Part shown: one piece after another, positions 1 to 10,000 of the stretch
Layout: every line of letters starts with the position of its first letter
Position numbering within the stretch: the first letter of the stretch is position 1
The notes under the pieces: model-generated
The model's input: the letters and a program-made list of their open reading frames with translations, nothing else
The model's database searches: none
Told to the model about the DNA's origin: nothing
Source of the DNA: AV80 sp035536995
Lineage (GTDB): Bacteria; Verrucomicrobiota; Verrucomicrobiia; Chthoniobacterales; UBA10450
DNA: 64,000 bases
Direction: 5' to 3'
NCBI GenBank assembly: GCA_035536995.1
Contig: DATLNB010000072.1
Span: 1-64,000 of the forward strand
Translations under genes and position numbers: made by a program

Positions 1-66
1 GTGGTGAATTCCGCGCGGCTCCAAACGCGCCGCTACTCCTCCCTTCCCGTGATGGTCCGCAACCAT
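1..66 (-). pseudogene. Possible remnant start of an ECF sigma gene
   Basis: An ATG at 66-64 on the minus strand lies 10 nt from a copy of the CTA-N17-CGTCA element that precedes all three intact sigma genes. It opens with Met-Val-Ala, as sigma A does (sigma B has GTG-Val-Ala at the same place). The reading frame stays open to the window edge, but the next residues (DHHGKGGVAARLEPRG) do not resemble a sigma factor and the DNA looks like a GC-rich palindromic repeat. I read this as a sigma gene interrupted just after its start. The call rests on position and three residues, so it is weak. Confidence 0.25.
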
Positions 67-76
67 TTTCCCAATC

Positions 77-101
77 CTATCTTTTTACGTCGGGACCGTC
101 A
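77..101. promoter_or_regulatory. Fourth copy of the CTA-N17-CGTCA sigma-upstream element
   Basis: CTA at 77-79, a T-run with ACGT, then CGTCA at 97-101. The spacing equals that of the copies at 6948-6972 and 23675-23699. It sits 10 nt upstream of a minus-strand ATG, as in the intact modules. It appears to be the regulatory region of a decayed module. Confidence 0.55.
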
Positions 102-119
102 CTCGTAATTCAACCGGGC

Positions 120-262
120 AGATTAATTTCCCGGGACTGCAATTGCAGAGGGCAATGTCCGGGGCCACTTCCTCAAGCCGTTGTCGCATCCGCGGGATGG
201 GGATTGCGTTGCGCGCATTTGCCAGTCCCTGCTTGATCCGCTGCTATTTTTCGGAGGTCATT
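120..262 (-). pseudogene. Ghost of a Ser/Thr kinase gene (start fused to end)
   Basis: Read on the minus strand from ATG at 262, the first 13 codons match the common kinase start (MTPEEWQRIKQ) but read MTSEK-stop-QRIKQG: the Trp codon has become TAG. A few codons later the sequence jumps to the 3' end of a kinase like the one at 11804-14626, matching its stretch for ADATKPEEVARDIALCN with a 1-nt insertion. The roughly 2.7 kb that should lie between is missing. This is an internally deleted, decayed paralogue directly behind the WD40 kinase. Confidence 0.7.
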
Positions 263-291
263 TCCTGCTCGTGAGCCTAATCGAAACGTAG

Positions 292-3200
292 CTAGTTCGT
301 GATTCCGGCTCGCCACTGGTGGACCTTGTTGTCTTTGCCGGAAACCGCGAGAAACGTGTCGTTCGGCGCGAAAGCTATCGCGCTCGGTTCGGCCGGCAGA
401 GTGACGGTGCAGAGTTCCGCGGGCGCAGCGAAATCCCAGATCTTCATGGTTCGGTCTTGTCCACCGCTGACAATGCGGCGCCCGTCGTTCGAGACCGCAA
501 GTGTCGTAACGCTGTGAGTCTTGACGACCGCGGTCTGCCCCCGACGCGCCAGATTCCATTGCCGAATCGTCCGATCTTCGCCTCCGCTAACGAGCGTCTT
601 TCCGTCAGGGGAAAACGCGAGCGCCCGCACGTCGTCGGTGTGCCCGTCGAGTCTCGCCGCGAGCCGGCGGGATTCGACATCCCACACTTTGATCGCATGT
701 GTTCTCCGGGTATCCCAGTCGGTCGGATGTTTCTCCGCTACCGCGAGCAAGCGTCCGTCCGGCGAGAACGCGACCGCCCAAATCAGCTTCGACTCGTCCG
801 CGGAAAGTCGCGCGAGTTCCGCATGCGAAGAGGAGTCCCAGAAGATCAATTCGCCTTTCTTCCCGCCGGAGACTAGCAAGCGGCCTCGTGGCGAGAAGGC
901 GACGCATTCCGCCACATCCGGATGACCGCGCAGCGTCGCGATCAACTCTCCTGTGTCAACGTTCCATAACCGCACCAACCCGTCATCGCTCGCTGCGGCA
1001 AGGGTGCGGCCGTCACTCGAGAATGAGATCGAGTTTACCCACGACCCGTGCTCCAGGATCGCGAACTGCCGCCGCGTCTGCGCCTCCCTCAAGGTCACCG
1101 TGCCGTCTTTGCTCGCGGTGGCCAGCACCCGGCCGTCAGGCGAGTAGGCAACCTGCCAGGTCCAGTCTCGGTGATCTTCGAACGTCGTCGCGCCGGCGCG
1201 ATCCCTAAGATCCCACAGGCGGACGGTCCCGTCATTGCTCGCCGACGCGAGGAGGCCGCTACCGGGCGCGAAGGCAAGGGCAAAAAGGGTGCCAGAATGG
1301 CCGCGTAACAACTGGACGAGCTCGCCCGTCGTAACACTACGGACGCTGATAATGTTGTCGGACGCGGCGATGCAAACCAGCTTGCTATCGGGTGAAAAAT
1401 GGATCGCATGAACTGTGTTTCCTGCGGCTCGAATGGAGTTGAGTTCGGCCCGCTCTTCGACATTCCATAGTTTGACTTCCCCGTCGCTGCCGGCAGTCGC
1501 GAGCAATTTGCCGTCGGGAGAAAACGCCACCGCGAACACCCACCAGGTGTGACCTTCCAAAACGGCGAGTTGCTCGCCCGAGCGTGTGTTCCACAGCCGC
1601 ACCGTGTGATCAGCACTCGCGGTAGCGACAGTCTCACCCTGCGGCGAGAAGGCGATGGCCGTGACGACATCGCGGTGTCCCGTAAGCGTGACCAAGGCTT
1701 GAGCTGTTGCTAAATCCCAGAGTTTTGCGGTGCCATCGGCGCTCGCGGTGCCCAGCAAACGCCCGTCCGGCGAAAGACTCACAGCCAACGTCTTCGCCCC
1801 GTGACCGGTGAACCTGGCGGCGATTTTACCGGTGTCACTGCTGAACAAGGCAGCGCCGTCCTCTGCTGGAGCGACAATCCCTAGCCCGTCCAACGTGAAC
1901 GAAACGCCGCCCGCGCCGCTGCCCACATTCACTGAGCCTTCCAGGCGACCGGTGCTGACATTCCAAAAATGAGCGTTGCCGTCGCGGTCCGTGGCGACCA
2001 TCCGGTTGCCATCGGGCGAGAAGGCGACTCCACACAGCGGGCGGCCCGAGGCGCGGAAAACCTTCGACTCCTGGTTCGTCAGATTCCACAGCAACCACCA
2101 TTCGAATGAGCGCAGATCAACCTGCCCCGTGTGCGGCCGCTGTGCTTCCAGAAGTTGCACCACGCGCTCGATATTGCCTGCCTCCCAGGCGTCGTAGGCT
2201 AAACCAATTTGCGCCGAGTAGAGCAGCCGCCGGTTGGCCTCTTCACCAGCCTCGGCGCGAGCCTGCAGGCGCTCCGCGCGCCGGCGCTGGGCCGTGGTGG
2301 CAATGATCCCACCAATGAGGAAGATTACGACGCAGCTGGCCGCCGCGACGGGGAGCTTGTGGCGGGTGACGAATTTGCCCGCGCGATAGGTGACGGTGTC
2401 TTTCCGGGCGCGGACCGGCATGCCCTCGAGGTAGCGGCGCAGATCGTCCGCAAACGCGGTGACGCCGGAGTAGCGGCGCTCGCGCTCCTTCCGCAATGCC
2501 GTTTCGAGAATGTTGTCCAGGTCGCCGCGCAGTTGGCGTCGCTCTTCGGCCGAGGTCGCGACCGAGCTGGCGCACGGCGGCTCTTGCTCGACGATGACGC
2601 GGAAGAGTTCCGTCCCTGATGGACTCCCTGTCGCGAAAGTGTGCGGCGATTTGCCGCAGAGGAGCTCGTAAAGGAGCGCGCCTAACGAGTAAACGTCGCT
2701 CGCAGTGGTCACCGGCTCACCGCGCACCTGTTCCGGCGAAGCGTAGCCTGGGGTAAACCGCTGCTCGTTTTGGATGGTGGTGAGGACATATTCGTTTTCC
2801 GATGAAAGCAGTTTGGCGATGCCGAAGTCGAGCAACTTGGGCTCGCCGCGCGCCGTGATCAGGATGTTGCCTGGCTTCAGATCGCGATGCACCACGAGGT
2901 TCTGGTGCGCGAAGTGCAGCGCTTTGCAGACTGTTACGAAGAGCTCGATTCGTTCGCGGATATTCAGCCCTGCCGCGTCGCAATAATCGGTGATCGGGAC
3001 GCCGTCCACGTACTCCATGACGAAGTAAGGCAACCCATCCGGGCTGGTTCCGGCATCGATGAGGCGCGCGATGTTGGGATGCTCGAGCTGCGCCAGGATT
3101 TGACGCTCCGCTCTAAACCGTCGCAGCACTTCCTCGGTATCGGTCCCACGTTTGAGGATTTTGATGGCGACTTCTTTCTCGAATTCTTCGTCGGCCCGCC

Positions 3201-3492
3201 GGGCAAGATAAATCGTGCCCATGCCGCCCCGGCCTATTTCGCGAATCAACTCGTAATCGCCCAGCCGCGCGCCGATGGCTGCTGACGGGTCTTCCGCGGT
3301 AACACTTGCCAATTTATCTGCCGCGATATCGAGGCGATCGCTGCCGTGGGAAAGCATGGCTTCGATTTCCCCCTGCAAGGCGTGGTCGCCACCGCAGGCC
3401 GCGGAGAGGAACTCGAGCCGGCTTCTGGTATCGGGCTGGTCGAGGGCATCGCCCATCACCTGCTTGATCCGCTGCCATTGCTCGGGCGTCAT
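292..3492 (-). CDS. Membrane Ser/Thr protein kinase with 14 WD40 repeats
   Basis: Eukaryote-type protein kinase, 1066 residues. Residues 1-75 are the helical N-terminal extension shared with the neighbouring kinases. The kinase domain spans about 79-355, with glycine loop GRGGMG, AIK lysine near 111, HRDLKPGN near 202 and DFG near 222, so it should be active. One membrane helix (about 381-400) follows. From about 465 to the end come 14 WD40-type blades, most ending in Trp-Asp or Trp-Asn pairs (for example KLWDLATA, RLWNTRSG), enough for two seven-bladed propellers. The propeller would lie outside the cytoplasm if the kinase is inside. I chose ATG 3492 (MTPEQW) over a TTG two codons upstream because the other kinases start there. 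It lies behind the TPR kinase at 3604-6270 on the same strand and may be co-transcribed with it and sigma A. Confidence 0.93.
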   Translation of the reverse strand: MTPEQWQRIKQVMGDALDQPDTRSRLEFLSAACGGDHALQGEIEAMLSHGSDRLDIAADKLASVTAEDPSAAIGARLGDYELIREIGRGGMGTIYLARRADEEFEKEVAIKILKRGTDTEEVLRRFRAERQILAQLEHPNIARLIDAGTSPDGLPYFVMEYVDGVPITDYCDAAGLNIRERIELFVTVCKALHFAHQNLVVHRDLKPGNILITARGEPKLLDFGIAKLLSSENEYVLTTIQNEQRFTPGYASPEQVRGEPVTTASDVYSLGALLYELLCGKSPHTFATGSPSGTELFRVIVEQEPPCASSVATSAEERRQLRGDLDNILETALRKERERRYSGVTAFADDLRRYLEGMPVRARKDTVTYRAGKFVTRHKLPVAAASCVVIFLIGGIIATTAQRRRAERLQARAEAGEEANRRLLYSAQIGLAYDAWEAGNIERVVQLLEAQRPHTGQVDLRSFEWWLLWNLTNQESKVFRASGRPLCGVAFSPDGNRMVATDRDGNAHFWNVSTGRLEGSVNVGSGAGGVSFTLDGLGIVAPAEDGAALFSSDTGKIAARFTGHGAKTLAVSLSPDGRLLGTASADGTAKLWDLATAQALVTLTGHRDVVTAIAFSPQGETVATASADHTVRLWNTRSGEQLAVLEGHTWWVFAVAFSPDGKLLATAGSDGEVKLWNVEERAELNSIRAAGNTVHAIHFSPDSKLVCIAASDNIISVRSVTTGELVQLLRGHSGTLFALAFAPGSGLLASASNDGTVRLWDLRDRAGATTFEDHRDWTWQVAYSPDGRVLATASKDGTVTLREAQTRRQFAILEHGSWVNSISFSSDGRTLAAASDDGLVRLWNVDTGELIATLRGHPDVAECVAFSPRGRLLVSGGKKGELIFWDSSSHAELARLSADESKLIWAVAFSPDGRLLAVAEKHPTDWDTRRTHAIKVWDVESRRLAARLDGHTDDVRALAFSPDGKTLVSGGEDRTIRQWNLARRGQTAVVKTHSVTTLAVSNDGRRIVSGGQDRTMKIWDFAAPAELCTVTLPAEPSAIAFAPNDTFLAVSGKDNKVHQWRAGITN

Positions 3493-3500
3493 TTCCAATT

Positions 3501-3594
3501 CCTGCTCATGATCCTGATCATGCTCATGATCTTCTTCGGGCGCACGGACAGTTGATTCGGCTTAGACCGGGATCAGGAGCAAGAGCAAGAGGAC
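3501..3594. repeat. GATC-rich imperfect inverted repeat between two kinase genes
   Basis: Left arm 3501-3531 alternates CCTGATCATG and CTCATGATC units. Right arm 3571-3594 carries GATCAGGAGCAAGAGCAAG. The arms are partly complementary, so transcripts could fold here. A similar element separates kinase and sigma at 14633-14729. Confidence 0.5.
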
Positions 3595-3603
3595 CTGCCG
3601 GCG

Positions 3604-6270
3604 TCATCTCACAGCGACGCCAGCGTCACACCGCCCGAGCGCGCTCTCCAAGTCGTGGAGCTTCTTTGCATCCGCGCGATTAAACTTGCCCTTGGCGCGG
3701 ACGTCTCTCCATACCTCGGCGCTTTGGCGGTAGAAAGCGCACGCCTCCGCCGACTCCCCGGGTTTGTTCGCCACTGCCCCCGCGCAGTTGCCAAGTTGTC
3801 CGTGAATCTCCGCGACGGTTTTGCGGGCGTTTATGTCGTTCGCGTCGCGTGCTGCGATTTCCTGCGCCATCATTAGCGCGCGCTCGGCGCTGCTCCGAGC
3901 GCGGGGAACGTCCCCGGCATCGAGAAAGAAGCGGCTGAACTTCAAATGCGTCACCGCTTGCTGGAAAATAACCACTGTATTCTTCGGATCCTTCGCGCCG
4001 AGCTCTTCGAAGATGTGCAGCGACTTTTCCAGATTCTCCTGCGCGCCGGGGCGGTCGCCGTTTGCGCTCAGGGCTTCACCAAGGTCGCGATAACCGTAGG
4101 CAGCGCTGCGGCGAAGACGCGCGTCCTGGGGATCTGCCGTTATCAGTTTCTCAAACAGGGCAACCGCGTCGCGGAAATGCGCCAGCGCTTCGGCTTTTTC
4201 GCCGATTTCTAGCAGCGCGCCCCCCACGTTGCGATGTTGCACGGCGAGCTCGCGTTGGTAGAGCGGTATTTGCGGGTTCTCGGCCGCTAATGTTTCACCG
4301 ATGGCGAGCGCTTTGCGGTAATACTCCAGCGCACCTGCTGCGTCGCCATCGTTGAAGAGGACACGGCCCGTTTCCCCATAGCCGGTCGCCAAGGCCTGGC
4401 GAAACTGCGCATTGGCTGGTTCCTGCGTGACGAGCGCTTCTCCCAGAACGATACCGTTGCGCATCGCTTCCAGCGCGCCGGGCACATCACCGAGGTTCGA
4501 CGCATTGATCGCGAGCACGGTGGCCAAGGCCCAGTAACTCGACCTCAATTCACTGAGCAATCGCTTCTCGTTCGGCGCATTTGAGAGAAGCAGGCGTAAT
4601 GCGTCGATAGAATGGCGGAAATGTCCGGCTGCTTCTGCCGGTCGCCCCAGCGTCACGTTGATTTCGCCCAGGTTGTTGTTGATCTCAGCCAGCTCGAACC
4701 GAATTTCGCTATCGTTCGGCTGAAGATTTGCCAGTCGCTCCCGGATGGTGCGCGCCTTGTTGTAGTTCTCGAGCGCGCCGGCCGTGTCGCCAAGGTTCGA
4801 CGCGCTGATGGTGCCTCCGGCGTTTACGTTTGTGAGCACCCCGCCCTGCACATCACCGATGCGTTTGTAGGCGGTAGCAATCTCGCGGAGGAGCGTTGGA
4901 TCATCCGTGCCTGCGCGAGCGAGATTGTTCAGGTAATCGAGCGCATCCTTGACGAGTTGCTTGCGCAACTCCGTCGAGCCGGGGAACGCCGCGATGCCGT
5001 CGTGGTATTTGAAAATGAAGAGATTGGCGAGCTGGCGCAGATCGCGGAAGTGCGCGGCTTCACGTTGGGCATGGAACGCCGTGCGGCCTGTTTCGAGGAT
5101 GTAAGCGGTAGCGCCGGCCAGCACGACAACCAGAATTGCAGCGGACGCCGCGACGCCCACCTTGTTTCGCCTGACAAAGCGCGACGCGCGGTAAGCAAAC
5201 GTCGCCGGCCGCGCACGGACCGGCCTGTCGTCAAGATAGCGAGTGAGATCCTCAGCGAGCGCAGAGGCTCCGGAGTAACGACGCTGGGGCTCCTTGCTCA
5301 GCGCCTTGCGCAGAATCGTGTCGAGGTCCGTCGGGATTGAGCTGACCCGCGGCGGCTCCCGTTCAACGATGACGCGGAACAATTCGGTCGGAGAAGGGTG
5401 CGACGTCTCAAAACGGTGGGGTGCCTGGCCGGCTAGAAGTTCGTAGAGCAACGCGCCCAACGAGTAAACGTCGCTGGCGGTAGTGACCGGATCTCCGCGA
5501 ATCTGTTCCGGCGAAGCGTATGCGGGGGTGAAGCGCTGCTGATTCTGAATCGTAGTCAGGAGAAAATCGCCACCCGGCGAAAGCAGCTTCGCGATGCCGA
5601 AGTCGAGCAGCTTCGGTTCGCCGTTCGCGGTGATAAGAATATTGCCCGGCTTGAGATCGCGGTGCACGACCAGGTTCTGGTGCGCGAAGTGGAGCGCGCC
5701 GCAAACCTTCGTAAACAACGCGATCCGCTGTCGCACGCTCAGGTTCGCCGCGGTGCAGTATTCATTGATTGGCATTCCGTCGACATACTCCATGACGAAA
5801 TAGGGCAACCCGTCCGGACTGGTCCCGGCATCGATGAGATGCGCGATATTGGGATGCTCGAGCTGCGCGAGGATCTGGCGCTCTGCGCGAAAGCGGCGCA
5901 GCACTTCTTCGGTGTCGGTGCCGCGCTTGAGGATCTTGATCGCGACCTCTTTTTCGAATTCTTCGTCGGCGCGGCGGGCGAGATAAATCGTGCCCATGCC
6001 GCCGCGGCCGAGCTCACGAATGAGCTCATAGTCGCCGAGCCGCTGGCCGATCGAGCCTGAGCCGTCGCTTTCAACGGGAACGCCGGCCAAGCTGTCGGCC
6101 GCGACATCCAGTCGGTCGCTGGCATGGGCGAGCATCGCTTCAATCTCACTTTGTAGAACGCGATCGCCGTCGCAGGCCGCGGAGAGGAATTCGAGGCGGC
6201 TCCTGGTATCAGGCTGGTCGAGCGCATCGCCCATGACCTGCTTGATCCGCTGCCACTCTTCGGGGGTCAT
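3604..6270 (-). CDS. Membrane Ser/Thr protein kinase with TPR repeats (module A)
   Basis: 888 residues. The helical extension (1-75) is followed by a complete kinase domain (about 80-350; GRGGMG loop, VAIKIL lysine at 112, HRDLKPGN 203-210, DFG 223-225, SPEQ in place of APE). A single membrane helix lies at about 371-391. From about 410 to 880 the protein is alpha-helical with repeated TPR signatures (for example GDAAGALEYYRKALAIGE and AEALAHFRDAVALFEKL), suited to protein binding. The topology suggests a cytoplasmic kinase joined to an extracytoplasmic TPR domain. ATG 6270 begins the family motif MTPEEWQRIKQ. Sigma A lies 94 nt upstream on the same strand, and the two probably form an operon whose protein products act together. 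The partner relation is inferred from three repeated arrangements, not shown by the sequence. Confidence 0.93.
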   Translation of the reverse strand: MTPEEWQRIKQVMGDALDQPDTRSRLEFLSAACDGDRVLQSEIEAMLAHASDRLDVAADSLAGVPVESDGSGSIGQRLGDYELIRELGRGGMGTIYLARRADEEFEKEVAIKILKRGTDTEEVLRRFRAERQILAQLEHPNIAHLIDAGTSPDGLPYFVMEYVDGMPINEYCTAANLSVRQRIALFTKVCGALHFAHQNLVVHRDLKPGNILITANGEPKLLDFGIAKLLSPGGDFLLTTIQNQQRFTPAYASPEQIRGDPVTTASDVYSLGALLYELLAGQAPHRFETSHPSPTELFRVIVEREPPRVSSIPTDLDTILRKALSKEPQRRYSGASALAEDLTRYLDDRPVRARPATFAYRASRFVRRNKVGVAASAAILVVVLAGATAYILETGRTAFHAQREAAHFRDLRQLANLFIFKYHDGIAAFPGSTELRKQLVKDALDYLNNLARAGTDDPTLLREIATAYKRIGDVQGGVLTNVNAGGTISASNLGDTAGALENYNKARTIRERLANLQPNDSEIRFELAEINNNLGEINVTLGRPAEAAGHFRHSIDALRLLLSNAPNEKRLLSELRSSYWALATVLAINASNLGDVPGALEAMRNGIVLGEALVTQEPANAQFRQALATGYGETGRVLFNDGDAAGALEYYRKALAIGETLAAENPQIPLYQRELAVQHRNVGGALLEIGEKAEALAHFRDAVALFEKLITADPQDARLRRSAAYGYRDLGEALSANGDRPGAQENLEKSLHIFEELGAKDPKNTVVIFQQAVTHLKFSRFFLDAGDVPRARSSAERALMMAQEIAARDANDINARKTVAEIHGQLGNCAGAVANKPGESAEACAFYRQSAEVWRDVRAKGKFNRADAKKLHDLESALGRCDAGVAVR

Positions 6271-6278
6271 GGGGAGGC

Positions 6279-6357
6279 GTGAATCGTAATTTGTGAATCG
6301 TTAATCGTCACCAGGATCGGCTTTCCTCCGATTCACGATTCACAATTCACGATTCAC
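6279..6357. repeat. Inverted repeat between kinase A and sigma A (GTGAATCG arms)
   Basis: The left arm GTGAATCGTAATTTGTGAAT (from 6279) is nearly complementary to the right arm built of GATTCAC units (6329-6357). It forms a long hairpin in the sigma-kinase transcript and could act as a partial terminator or processing site. The GATTCAC unit recurs at 35777-35817. Confidence 0.6.
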
Positions 6358-6364
6358 CCTTCGA

Positions 6365-6937
6365 TCAGCGGCTCATCTCCCGCTCCAGCCACAATTTCGC
6401 CAGGGCCCACTCGCGTTTCACGGTGATCGGCGAGACCTCCAGCACTTCGGCGATCTCAGCCACCGTCATTCCGCCGAAGAACCGCATCTCCACCACCTGG
6501 GCCTGGCGCGGATCGAGCGCTTCGAGTTCCTGCAAAGCCTTGTGCACCGCGAGGGTGGAAAGATCCTGCTCCTGGAAAATCTCCAACGCGGCATCAAGAC
6601 TAACCCGCGGTGCGTCCGCCCCGCGTTTCGCGGCGCGGCGCGCCATGGCGTGGTCGACGAGGATCCGCCGCATCATTTTCGCGGCCACACCAAGGAACTG
6701 GGCCCGGTTGTTCCAGTCGACGTTCCGCTGGTCGCGGAGGCGCAGATAAGCTTCATGGACGAGGGCGGTCGGCTGGAGCGTGTGGTTAGGCCGCTCGCGC
6801 CGCAGGTAAAGGCCAGCCACTTCCCTCAACTCATTGTAAACCTGCGGTAACGCCTCAGCGAGATTCCGCTCTCCGTCTCCCAGCCAGCGAGCAGTTTCCT
6901 CCAGGAACTCCTTCTCGCTCTTCAGGATCGCGACCAT
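6365..6937 (-). CDS. ECF sigma factor, TIGR02999-like (module A)
   Basis: 190 residues, an RNA polymerase sigma-70 factor of the extracytoplasmic-function type. Region 2 lies around LPQVYNELREVAGLYLRRE and NHTLQPTALVHEAYLRL. Region 4 carries a helix-turn-helix (FFGGMTVAEIAEVLEVSPIT then VKREW). The NHTLQPTALVHEAYL signature and length fit the TIGR02999 group known from Planctomycetes, Acidobacteria and Verrucomicrobia, which often neighbours Ser/Thr kinases. No anti-sigma factor gene is adjacent, so the kinase downstream is the likely controller. It diverges from the exported-protein gene at 7034, and the shared 96-bp spacer holds the CTA-N17-CGTCA element 10 nt before the start codon. ATG 6937 starts MVAILKSEKEF, matching sigma B. 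Confidence 0.94.
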   Translation of the reverse strand: MVAILKSEKEFLEETARWLGDGERNLAEALPQVYNELREVAGLYLRRERPNHTLQPTALVHEAYLRLRDQRNVDWNNRAQFLGVAAKMMRRILVDHAMARRAAKRGADAPRVSLDAALEIFQEQDLSTLAVHKALQELEALDPRQAQVVEMRFFGGMTVAEIAEVLEVSPITVKREWALAKLWLEREMSR

Positions 6938-6947
6938 CGCGCGGAGG

Positions 6948-6972
6948 CTATCTTTTTACGTTCGCTCCGTCA
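6948..6972. promoter_or_regulatory. CTA-N17-CGTCA element in the sigma A / exported protein A spacer
   Basis: CTA 6948-6950 and CGTCA 6968-6972, with TCTTTTTACG between. Read toward sigma A it is TGACGG, then GTAAAAAGATAG, ending 10 nt before the sigma ATG. Read toward the exported gene, the CGTC resembles an ECF -10 box, 62 nt before ATG 7034. The direction is undecided. Four copies of nearly fixed spacing argue it is functional. Confidence 0.6.
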
Positions 6973-7033
6973 CCGAAAATAAATGATACGCGCAGCCCTG
7001 ATATCCCGCGTTAACAGCGGAGGACAGCCACAA

Positions 7034-10000
7034 ATGCCGCAAAAAAACATGAAAACTCAAAACCCTCTCGATATCGATCCCCGAAAGCCGTCACTCAGAG
7101 GAAGTTTCCGCTACCTTCGCCGCTTTACCATTTTTTGCGCGCTCGCCATCCTCTTTGCCGGGCCCAGCGTGGCGCACGCTATCTTGTTCACGGGTAACTC
7201 CTACTACTACCGGGACACCGACGGCGTATGCCGCAGTGGCGCTCCGGGAAACTCGTTGTGGAGCGACCCGAAAAATTGGGGCCCGCCTTGCGAACCAGCA
7301 GGCCCTCCAGGGGCGGGCGACTCGGCGGAGATCATCGACAGGGGAGTTGTCCTCAATATTCCAGTGACGGTGGCCAATCTCACCGTTGGTGGCGGCGGTA
7401 ACGGCGGCGAAATTACGAACATCGGCGGCAACAGCCTCACGGTCACCAACCGGTTTGAATTGAGCCGGGGTCATGTCGGCGGTGAACCGCTAACGATTGT
7501 GATTCCCAGCTCCGGGACCCTCGTTTTTTCGGGACCGAGCGCTTCGATAAAAGTTATCGGCAACTGCACCATCAACAATGCCGGCCGGATCGAATGGTCC
7601 GGCGGCTCGGTGGCTTTCGAGAGCATTCTGAACAATAGCGGGATCTTCGTCATCTCCGGCGATGGTGGATTCGGTCACACCCAGAGAGTGGGAGTCATCA
7701 ACAACACCGGCCACATCATCAAGGAGGGCAGCAGCGGCGTGACGCAGTTCGGCGGGTTTACGCCGGAGACGAACCAGATCAACACCACGATCAACAACCA
7801 AAACGGAGGCGTGCTCGAAGTCGCCACCGGCACAATTGAGATCGGCGGTGGTACCGGCAAAGGCGAGTTCAGGATCGCAACCGGCAGGACGCTGTTGCTC
7901 GGACACGGCGGGGTCTACACTTTCGAAGAGCCGGCAACCTTTACCGGCGGCGGGACCTGCCTGATCCGCCACGGCAGCCCGCGATTCGCCGGGAATATCT
8001 ATATCGCCTCGACGATCGAGGTCGCGCAAGATTCTGCCGGGTTTCAGACCGGCAATGGCGCCTCCCTAACCGAGGCCACCTTCCACGGGACCGGCCGCTT
8101 CGTCTGGAAAGGGCCGGGAATCAACGGGAAGCTGACCCTGGCCGCGGACTTCCGCACGATTGTCGATGGAGTTCCGAAGACTCTAACCACTCTCATCAAC
8201 AAGGGCACGATGAGCTGGCTCGGCGGCTCGATCGGCGAGCGTGGGGGCCAATACTTTTACAACGAAGGCTCCCTCAATGTGCTCGCGGCGGGAGAGTTTC
8301 TCGGCTTCGCCTCCTATTTTTACAACAGTGGCACCGTCACCACTTTCGGCGGCGGCACCAGCACCTCGTATGCGGGTGTCTTCGAAAACACGGGCCTGGT
8401 TAATATCGGGGGCTTTGGCAAGGCCGGCATCCTGCAGATTCTTGGCAGTTTCACCCAGACGGCTACGGGCACGCTCGACATGGAGGTGGGCGGGGTAAAC
8501 GGGGCCACGCCTCAATTCGATCAGCTGCTCGGAAACAGCAAAATCATCGACGGCACGCTCACCGTGGAGGTGATTGACAACTTTGTGCCTGCGAAAGGCG
8601 CACGGTTTACGTTGATCGACTCTCAGAGTGGAAAATTTGCCCGCGTCTTTACGCCCGGCGGCGCGGGCCGTTTCCTGGTCGAGTATCCGGGAGACTCCAA
8701 GACGGACCTGGTGTCGCTTAGCGATGCCCCAATCCCGCTCCGGCTCTGGGGCGCCGGTCGCGACCTGGCGAGGAATGAATCACCGGACCGCGATGCCGAG
8801 CGTCAGGCGGTAAATCAAACCACGCCGCAATGGAGCTACGGCTATCGCTCCACCGCGGCCGGCACGGACCTGACGTTGTTTACCCCGGATCAGCACATCA
8901 ACGACGGAAGTGGCTTGCAGGGCTGGATCGCGCCGGGCCAGATCACGCTGGCCGTTAACACCAAGAGCACGCCAATCGTGTTCAATACGGGCTCGGGCAA
9001 TTACAAGCCGCTCTTCGGCAACCAGATTTACATCAGCCCCGGCCCCAACCTTGAATTCGTGGTCGCGCGTTGGACCGCTCCGGCCACGGGCGATTACCGC
9101 ATCGTCGCGCGGTGGCTCGACTTGGACAATCACGGCGGAAACGGCGCCACCGCTTACCTTTTCAAGAATGGCCAGGAGGAATTTGTGCAGGCGTTTGAAT
9201 CAACCGCGGCCGCCACGGGCAGAGCGCGCTTGCGTGCAATAACCAGGAGTCTCAACGCGGGCGACGTCCTCGATTTCGTCGTCGGAGCCAATGGCGGGCA
9301 CCTGTTTGATGCCACAGCCTTTAACGCCGCCGTGCGCCGCGTGCCGAAAGTCACCACTGCAGCGGCGCCAGAGATTACCCTGACCGAAGGGCAGGACCTG
9401 ACGATTGACGCAGCGGTCGACGTGCCGGTAACGAGCGTCGCGCTCGACGTCGATGGCGAAACGGTTGAGAGGAAGCACACCGACTTCGGTCAGTTCACCC
9501 TGCGCCTGGAGGTGGGCACGCATTTCATCCGGTTGATCGGCACCGACGACCGCCAGGCACCCGGAATCACCACGCTGGTCAAGGTGCTGGTGGAGAAAGG
9601 CGGATCGGCGAAAGCCGTGGCGAGCCGTGGTGGAAAGGCACCAGCTTCTCCCAGGGCTTTCACAGGGACGACCTACTACTGCGTGGAGAAATTCGGTTAT
9701 TGGCAGAACCCGAATACGTGGAGTCCTCGAGGCGTGCCCGGAAATGAGGATATGGCCGTAATCAACCCGGATTCCGAAGTTCTCATCAACGAGTCCGCAG
9801 TTATTCATACTCTTCACCTTGGAGGTCGCATCTCGCAGGTCCCGGGGGTTGTCGCGCAGCCCGGGCTCTACGTGAACAAATCGGCCACGATCACGGGCGG
9901 CCGAATTGAGGGCATACCAGGGCAGAAACCGCTGATCTTCCGCTCCTCAGGAAAACTTTACATCTCTGTCGAGCCAGCCGTGTTCAAGGACGTCGAGCTA

